A stretch of 11,340 bases of DNA from Pseudomonadota bacterium (GTDB lineage: Bacteria; Pseudomonadota; Alphaproteobacteria; Sphingomonadales; SMXR01), in NCBI GenBank assembly GCA_022568115.1, contig JADFFP010000014.1, forward strand, positions 1 through 11,340. The letters are read 5' to 3'. A program made the position numbers and the translations under genes. Shown piece after piece: positions 6,668-11,340 of the stretch; the first letter of the stretch is position 1, and each line of letters begins with the position of its first letter. Under the pieces are notes generated by a model that saw only the letters and a list, made by a program, of their open reading frames with translations, made no database searches and was not told the DNA's origin.

Positions 6668-8071
6668 GTGGACAGGTTTATTTTTTTCTCCGTGCTGGCG
6701 TTGGTTCTGATCTTTCCGGTATTTTTTGGCGGCAATGTCAATTGGGCCTGGGACTCATTCGCCCTTTTGTCATCTCTGCTGCTGGTTCTGTGGGGGGCCG
6801 GGTTTTTTATCAACAAAAGCGCCGGGATCAAATTCCGGCAAAAACTGCAGGCGCCGTTTCTGCTGTTCACCCTGGTATTGCTGTGGATCGCCATCCAGGG
6901 CCTGGTCCCGGTGCCCAAGGGGTGGGCGAACCCGATGTGGGGCGAGGCGGAAGCGGTTTTGGGGGTAACCCTGCCCCATGTCATCAGCATTGAACCGGGC
7001 CGCACAATCACCGGGCTGGTGCGTCTTATCAGCTACGGGATGATATTTTTTCTGGTGCTGCAAACCACCCGGCGGCCGGAACAGGTGGTCGGCGCGCTGA
7101 AGGCGTTTGCCGCGGCGGCGGCCCTTTATGCCGGCTATGGCCTTTATATCCAGCTAACCGGGGCCGCGACGGTTCTCGGTTATGACAAGTTTTACTATCC
7201 GGATTCTCTCACCAGCACCTTTATCAACCGCAATTCCTACGCCACCTATGCCGGTTTCGGCTTGCTCGCCATCACCACCCTTGGCCTGCAGGGCTGGGTG
7301 ACCATCACCTCCCGGGCGCCAACCGGAAATATCCATGGCAGATGGGTTTTGTTGAGCGAATACCTGTCCCGGCACTGGTGGCTGATCCTGGCCTGGGCGA
7401 TTGTCCTGACCGCGCTGCTTTTAACCGGCTCGCGGGCCGGCATGGTCACCACCCTGGCGGCCCTGATAGCGCTGCTGGTGATTTATATAGGAGGGCGCCG
7501 CCATTCTCTCCAGAAGGGGCTGCTGGCGATCGCCGGCCTGTTTGCGGTTTTGGCCGGGGTGGTGCTGTTCAGCGGAAAACTGGTTTTGGCCAGGTTGTTG
7601 ACGCTGTTTTTCGGCGACGGCAACGAGGCCATCCGCGCTTCCCTTTATGACCAGGGGATGCAAATCATCCGCGACTACCCCCTGACCGGAACCGGCTATG
7701 ACACCTACCCGTTCGCTTTTTATCTGTACCGGGGGATGGATGTTGAATTCTCGCTCCGCTCGGTCCACGCCCACAACACCTATCTGGAAAACGCCATTGA
7801 GCTCGGGATTCCAGCGGCGGTTATTCTGGCGCTGGTGTTCGTGATGTTATTTTGGACCTGCACCCGGGGCATTCACCGGCGCCGCCGCTATTTTATGCTG
7901 CCGGTGCTGGGGCTGGTCATCACCCTGCAGATCGCGCTCCATTCGCTGGTCGATTTCAGCATGGAAATGCCGGGCGTAGCCGCGACTTATGCCTTCCTGA
8001 TGGCGCTTGCGGTCAGCCAGTGCTGGCCCAAACCGCGCCCCGGACCAGGGCCCCGGTCAAAAGACCAGTAA
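6668..8071 (+). CDS. O-antigen ligase family protein (Wzy/WaaL-like polysaccharide polymerase or ligase)
   Basis: 467 residues, from GTG 6668 with GGGGG about 5 nt upstream. It is a polytopic membrane protein with many hydrophobic segments (first at about 3-20 and 30-48, then in the 60s, 120s, 150s, 190s, 240s, 260s and 290s, and three near the C-terminus). Family marks are FINRNSYATYAG (185-196), LLLTGSRAG (250-258), and a large periplasmic loop (about 305-380) with GTGYDT and HAHNTYLENAIELGI (367-381). HSLVDFSMEMP (425-435) lies near the last helices. The family joins or polymerises undecaprenyl-linked glycans on the periplasmic face. Sequence alone does not separate ligase from polymerase. 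The C-terminal tail is Pro/Arg rich. It converges with the Wzz/BY-kinase module, its likely partner, leaving only 7 bp between stop codons. Confidence 0.9.
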   Translation: MDRFIFFSVLALVLIFPVFFGGNVNWAWDSFALLSSLLLVLWGAGFFINKSAGIKFRQKLQAPFLLFTLVLLWIAIQGLVPVPKGWANPMWGEAEAVLGVTLPHVISIEPGRTITGLVRLISYGMIFFLVLQTTRRPEQVVGALKAFAAAAALYAGYGLYIQLTGAATVLGYDKFYYPDSLTSTFINRNSYATYAGFGLLAITTLGLQGWVTITSRAPTGNIHGRWVLLSEYLSRHWWLILAWAIVLTALLLTGSRAGMVTTLAALIALLVIYIGGRRHSLQKGLLAIAGLFAVLAGVVLFSGKLVLARLLTLFFGDGNEAIRASLYDQGMQIIRDYPLTGTGYDTYPFAFYLYRGMDVEFSLRSVHAHNTYLENAIELGIPAAVILALVFVMLFWTCTRGIHRRRRYFMLPVLGLVITLQIALHSLVDFSMEMPGVAATYAFLMALAVSQCWPKPRPGPGPRSKDQ

Positions 8072-8078
8072 ACCGACC

Positions 8079-8783
8079 TTACGAGGGGGTGACGGGAAGG
8101 CTGTCGATATGCCGCTGAAAGGCCTCCCCCGCCAGGGGATCGGTTTTTTCAATCGCTTTAAGAAAAAAGTCCTCCAGACCGAACGCCACCGCAATCCGGA
8201 CCGTTTCCTTCTGGTATTTTTTCCAGGAAAAGCGGATTTGATGCTCGATTAACATACTATCCTCAGGCTTAAAATGCTCCAGCGAGGCCAGCGCGATCCT
8301 GAGCCGCATGTGCAAAATTCGCGGCTCGTGCGGGCCGGTCAGGAATGAAACCCTGATCGCCCCGGCAACCCCGGGGCCGGGACCCTCCAGCAGCATCCGT
8401 ACATACCCGAGCCGCAGCCAGACGTAGGGATTGACCGGATTTTGCGTCAAGCTGTTCTCAAGCAGGGCCGCCGCTTCTTTAAGGTGGGTTTCTCTCACCG
8501 CACCTGGCCCGAGCCGCTCGCTCTGGATGATTTTCGCCAGCGCCAGGTCGCTTGAGGTTTTTGGCTGGCTGCTCCAGATCAGCGCTTTTTCCCGCGAAGA
8601 GACGATCGCCGCCAGGCCCTGATCATCAATCCCGCGGCCAAAACCGATATCTTTCAGGTAAGCATTTCCCGCGGTCAGGGTCACCGAGGAGACCACTCTC
8701 GGCAGGGAAATCAGGACCACCATCAGCCCCAGCATTGTCACCAGGACGGCCAACAGTTTATCTCTTCCGGAAGGTTCAGCCAT
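8079..8783 (-). CDS. Single-pass membrane protein with TPR-like segment, exopolysaccharide cluster
   Basis: 234 residues from ATG 8783, six bases after the BY-kinase stop; no clear Shine-Dalgarno is visible, so translational coupling is likely. One hydrophobic helix spans about 9-28 after a short charged start, suggesting an inner-membrane anchor with most of the protein in the periplasm. Residues about 99-132 (KEAAALLENSLTQNP, then VWLRLGYVRML) read as a tetratricopeptide repeat. The rest is helical with no catalytic motif; I do not recognise a named family. Small TPR-like proteins beside O-antigen ligases and Wzz kinases are common in exopolysaccharide loci and are thought to serve assembly (inference). 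Its stop lies 7 bp from that of the ligase on the other strand. Confidence 0.8.
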   Translation of the reverse strand: MAEPSGRDKLLAVLVTMLGLMVVLISLPRVVSSVTLTAGNAYLKDIGFGRGIDDQGLAAIVSSREKALIWSSQPKTSSDLALAKIIQSERLGPGAVRETHLKEAAALLENSLTQNPVNPYVWLRLGYVRMLLEGPGPGVAGAIRVSFLTGPHEPRILHMRLRIALASLEHFKPEDSMLIEHQIRFSWKKYQKETVRIAVAFGLEDFFLKAIEKTDPLAGEAFQRHIDSLPVTPS

Positions 8784-8789
8784 TGCTCA

Positions 8790-10325
8790 TCACGGGCTGG
8801 AGGGGGTTGTGTAATAATCCTTGTAGCCGGCGTAATAATAGTTGGAATCCCCGTAACCGTAATAGGCATGGCGTTTCAGGTTGACCCGGGTCAGCATTGC
8901 GCCAACAAGGTTGACATCGTTTTTTTCAAGCCGCCGGACCGCTTCCCGGGCCAGGTTCTGGCGGGTCCAGCCCCAGCGTACCGCCAGCACCACTCCATCC
9001 ACCCTGGACGCCAGGATATTGCTGTCGGTCACCGCCAGCAGCGGCGGCGAATCGATGGTAATAAAATCGAACTCTTCTTTCAGGGTTTCCAGCAGGTCGC
9101 TGAATTTCTTTGATTCCAGCAGGTTGGCCGACTGTTTGGTGGCCGAACCGGCGGTGATGTAATAAAGCCCGGTTTCCTCCGACTTGTGAATGATTTCTTC
9201 CAGAGTGGCCCGGTCATTGAGACAATCGACAATCCCCGGCGACCGCTCGGTATCAAGAAGGGTGTGGAGCGAAGGCTTTCTCAAGTCACAGTCAACGGCG
9301 ATGGTTTTCCGGCCCGAGGCCGCCTGGATCAGGCCCAGTGAGAAATTGAAAATGCTTTTCCCCTCCCATGGCTCAGCCGAGGTGACCAGGATGCATCTGG
9401 GGGGATCGTCGACATCAGAGGAGGCGATGCCGATGCTGATGTTCCTGATCCCCTCGGCAAAGGTTGAAGTAGGATCGGTGTGGGCGTGAAAAGCGATTCT
9501 CTGCATCGCCGTGATTTCCTTGCGGGTCGTCGCCCGGTGGTTTTTGCCGCGTCGCCAGAAAAGCCCGCCCGATGAAGCCCGGTCGCCAATCTCGGGAACA
9601 ATGCCGAGAGCGTTCAGGCCGGTCGCCTTTTCCAGATGCTCAAGGCTGCGGAATGAATTGTCGAGAACCTCGATCAGGAAAATCAGGCCAACCCCGATCA
9701 GTCCCGAGAGCAACAGCGCCGCCAAGAAAATTAACTGTTTTTTGGGATGCGACGGGCTGGTCGGAACAAAGGCCGCCGAGATCACCCGGGCATCGGTCGA
9801 CTGGATGCCCTGCTGGCCCGCCACGGTTTTAAAGCTGGCCAGGAAATCCTCATAAAGGGTCTGGTTGGTATCGGCCTCGCGCTGCAGCTGGCGCAGCTGG
9901 ATTTCCTGTTCGTTCTGGATCGCCAGCCCGCTCTCCAGTTTTGTCAGTTCATTCATCAGGGTTTGCTCGCGCACCCTGGCGATCTCGACCTCGCCCCGCC
10001 GGGTCAGCAGAGGGACCGTCCCCATCTCGCGCAGATACATCCGGACCGGGTCGTTGGGCTTGTCGATCGCGCTCGATGTCAGATCCAGGTCGTCCGAGCC
10101 GGCACTGCGCCGGTCGAGCAGCGTGTGCACCCGGTGCTTCTGTGCCGAACCGACGACCTCGATACCGGCGTTGCCGAGGGTGGTGAACAGCTCTTCCAGC
10201 GCGTCGGACGTGGTGATGGCGGGGGGGAGCAGCTCGGTCACCTCGTCATAGAGCAAGTACCCCTTCTCCTTGCCGATCTCGATGAGCTGCCGGACTTCCT
10301 CGTACTTTTCTTCGAGCGACAACAA
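8790..10325 (-). CDS. Chimeric ORF: RpoD N-terminus (regions 1.1-1.2) joined to C-terminal Wzz/BY-tyrosine kinase
   Basis: 511 residues from TTG 10325, with a strong GGAGGAGG just upstream. Residues 2-60 (EEKYEEVRQLIEIGKEKGYL, then LFTTLGNAGIEVV) are primary sigma factor region 1.1. Residues 79-117 (DLDLTSSAIDKPNDPVRMYL, then REMGTVPLL and GEVEIAR) are region 1.2. From about 118 the protein becomes the last part of a Wzz co-polymerase: coiled coil (120-165), Pro-rich PTSPSHP (188-194), one membrane helix (about 197-220). A BY-kinase domain follows: P-loop at 316-325, Walker A' VDCDLRKP (344-351), Walker B FITIDSPP (421-428), Tyr-rich tail (nine Tyr in 488-505). The first Wzz helix and most of its periplasmic part are missing. 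The P-loop reads PWEGKSI where PGEGKST is usual. The kinase part normally controls chain length and export of exopolysaccharide. The join fits a breakpoint better than a functional fusion. Confidence 0.85.
   Translation of the reverse strand: MLSLEEKYEEVRQLIEIGKEKGYLLYDEVTELLPPAITTSDALEELFTTLGNAGIEVVGSAQKHRVHTLLDRRSAGSDDLDLTSSAIDKPNDPVRMYLREMGTVPLLTRRGEVEIARVREQTLMNELTKLESGLAIQNEQEIQLRQLQREADTNQTLYEDFLASFKTVAGQQGIQSTDARVISAAFVPTSPSHPKKQLIFLAALLLSGLIGVGLIFLIEVLDNSFRSLEHLEKATGLNALGIVPEIGDRASSGGLFWRRGKNHRATTRKEITAMQRIAFHAHTDPTSTFAEGIRNISIGIASSDVDDPPRCILVTSAEPWEGKSIFNFSLGLIQAASGRKTIAVDCDLRKPSLHTLLDTERSPGIVDCLNDRATLEEIIHKSEETGLYYITAGSATKQSANLLESKKFSDLLETLKEEFDFITIDSPPLLAVTDSNILASRVDGVVLAVRWGWTRQNLAREAVRRLEKNDVNLVGAMLTRVNLKRHAYYGYGDSNYYYAGYKDYYTTPSSP
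9965..9985. other. Breakpoint between sigma-factor and Wzz/BY-kinase sequence
   Basis: Read on the minus strand, codons up to about 9975 (GEVEIAR) match RpoD region 1.2, where RpoD would continue with an RIERG-like sequence. From about 9974 the reading is VREQTLMNEL, a typical Wzz coiled coil. The frame is kept across the join. DNA to the right is visibly richer in G and C than DNA to the left. This marks an assembly chimera or a recombination point. Confidence 0.7.
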
Positions 10326-10359
10326 CGTTCCTCCTCCGGTGGGGCCGCCGCATCGTCCT

Positions 10360-10380
10360 GCCGGACCGTGCGGGTCCGGC
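10360..10380. promoter_or_regulatory. Perfect hairpin in the leader of the RpoD-like start
   Basis: GCCGGACC, a 5-base loop (GTGCG) and GGTCCGGC form an 8-bp GC-rich stem, 35 bp upstream of the TTG start at 10325. No run of T follows in either direction, so a simple intrinsic terminator is unlikely. It could be a leader structure or a transcript-end hairpin of the donor genome. Confidence 0.45.
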
Positions 10381-10812
10381 CCCCTCCGTCCGTTACGCCC
10401 GCAATGATGCGAGCGTCGTCAACACGTCCGATCAGCCCCGCCTCCTAGGGCGGCGACACCGTGCGCGTGCCCGGCGGAGGTGACCCTCCGCAGGTGTCGC
10501 TCGCGTTGACGGTGAGCGCATGGCGACCCTGCCCTCCGCGCATCGCACCAGTGACACCGGCTGATGCTGTCCGCCAACGTCGGTGCGTTCAGCTGCACCC
10601 GCATCAGCTCGTTGGCCACCCGTGTATGGGCAGGCCAGCACGCGGGGCACACGTCGAACCTCTCCAACGTGGCACCCCGGCGTCGGTTGAGATCGGTGAC
10701 GGTGTGCCACCCGTAGTCACCTGGTGGACACGGGCGCGCGGGCGGGCCGTGTGTAGCAAGCGCGTCGGCCTGGCTCAGCCGCCTGAGGAGGACGAGACCG
10801 TGCGATGCCTGT

Positions 10813-11158
10813 TCAAGAGACTTCGGCCGGAACCTCGAGGCGGGGCACTCGATGGATGTCGTAGGTTCCGGCAAACCAGAACCCGACCAGTTCCCACGCG
10901 ACCTGCGGTCGAGGCGGCTCCGTCGGTTGCACGAAGACGCTGAATCGCCCGACGGTTGTAGCATGCACGGCCCGCGTGCACGAGAACGAGGCGAGCGGCA
11001 CGCCGGCTCGACCGTTCTCGAACTCGTAGATCGTGGTACATGGAAAGTCGCTGGTCTCCCAGTACTCGTCATGGACGAGCAGGCAGGTACCACTGAGACG
11101 CCGACGCCAGCGCCATCCAGACGATCGCGGTCGCCACCCCAAGTGCTCTCTTCCCCAT
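10813..11158 (-). pseudogene. Possible small secreted protein, frameshifted
   Basis: ATG 11158, after GGGGG about 7 nt upstream, starts a 29-codon frame (MGKRALGVATAIVWMALASA) that looks like a signal peptide and ends at TGA 11069-11071. A neighbouring frame then continues with protein-like sequence (HDEYWETSDFPCTTIYEFEN, later WELVGFWFAGTYDIH) to TGA 10813. Joining the two needs one frameshift near 11070-11100. The mature part would be about 85 residues with two Cys. I recognise no family. A sequencing error or true decay would look the same, and chance open frames in GC-rich DNA remain a real alternative. Confidence 0.3.
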
Positions 11159-11340
11159 GACCGCGCCCCCTGCGCGGCTGCAGTGTGTTCGGACGACACC
11201 CTGACATCATGAATCTACGCCCGCGGTCGGCCGATGTGTATGACGTCGGTCATCGCACGCAACGGCCACCTGACAGCCACCTTCGGCGGCCGAAATAGAC
11301 GTCTCCCTTGTCGAGAATGCCGAGGGTTCCTGGCCGTCAG

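Larger units (their letters stand above)
10326..11340. other. GC-rich segment upstream of the RpoD start, without a convincing gene
   Basis: Base composition differs clearly from positions 1-9970. Long frames exist on both strands but most are Arg/Pro-rich, as chance frames in GC-rich DNA are. Two minus-strand stretches look more protein-like. One is 10419-10667 (TTG start), with FDVCPACWPA and CHWC, a possible zinc-ribbon pair. The other is the frameshifted secreted protein described separately. A dnaG gene, the frequent neighbour of rpoD, is not visible. No mobile element or RNA gene is recognised. Confidence 0.5.

Noticed and set aside
6334..7011. 225-residue minus-strand open frame across the desaturase-ligase gap
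   Set aside because: It is Pro/Arg-rich, antisense to two well-supported membrane proteins, and has no motif.
8790..10325. Annotating this ORF simply as rpoD
   Set aside because: Only regions 1.1 and 1.2 are present; the core-binding and promoter-recognition regions 2 to 4 are absent.
9747..10448. 233-residue plus-strand open frame
   Set aside because: It is antisense to the sigma/Wzz ORF and owes its length to GC-rich codons on the other strand; it shows no domain.
1..11340. CRISPR array, insertion sequence or prophage
   Set aside because: No regularly spaced repeats, transposase, integrase or terminal inverted repeats were seen; the only repeats are within the PAS-coding gene.

Overview
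The window reads as chromosomal DNA of a Gram-negative bacterium, most plausibly in the Pseudomonadota/Thermodesulfobacteriota sphere. The pointers are a very large multi-PAS sensor, a secreted histidine phosphatase, an HPF/RaiA-type ribosome factor paired with a DUF3775 protein, a three-His-box fatty acid desaturase, and an exopolysaccharide module (O-antigen ligase, TPR-like protein, Wzz/tyrosine autokinase). Placement below phylum is not possible from the sequence alone.

Layout, left to right. (1) Positions 1-2811, minus strand: the N-terminal 937 residues of a soluble signalling protein made of tandem PAS domains (seven complete plus the start of an eighth), open at the left edge. Its first PAS domain resembles the haem PAS of FixL. 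(2) Positions 2812-3586: an AT-rich divergent control region, then a decayed response-regulator gene that has lost its phospho-acceptor segment. (3) Positions 3587-4467, plus strand: an intact single-domain response regulator followed after 5 bp by an exported histidine phosphatase. (4) Positions 4507-5374: a perfect FNR-type palindrome, then hpf/raiA-like and DUF3775 genes that overlap by 17 bp. (5) Positions 5387-6545: a second perfect FNR-type palindrome, then a membrane fatty acid desaturase. (6) Positions 6668-10325: exopolysaccharide genes. The ligase is on the plus strand; converging on it from the right are a TPR-like membrane protein and a Wzz/BY-kinase on the minus strand. (7) Positions about 9975-11340: GC-rich DNA that looks foreign to the rest.

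Two themes stand out. First, an oxygen/redox theme: a FixL-like PAS domain and two near-identical FNR-type operators (TTGATT-NN-AATCAA), one before a ribosome-hibernation operon and one before an O2-consuming desaturase. Second, the ORF at 8790-10325 is chimeric. Its first ~117 residues are the N-terminus of a primary sigma factor (RpoD region 1.1 plus region 1.2), joined in frame to the C-terminal part of a Wzz/BY-kinase that has lost its N-terminal half. The join coincides with a change in base composition, so an assembly chimera or a recombination breakpoint is the first explanation to test; a real fusion protein is the less likely alternative.
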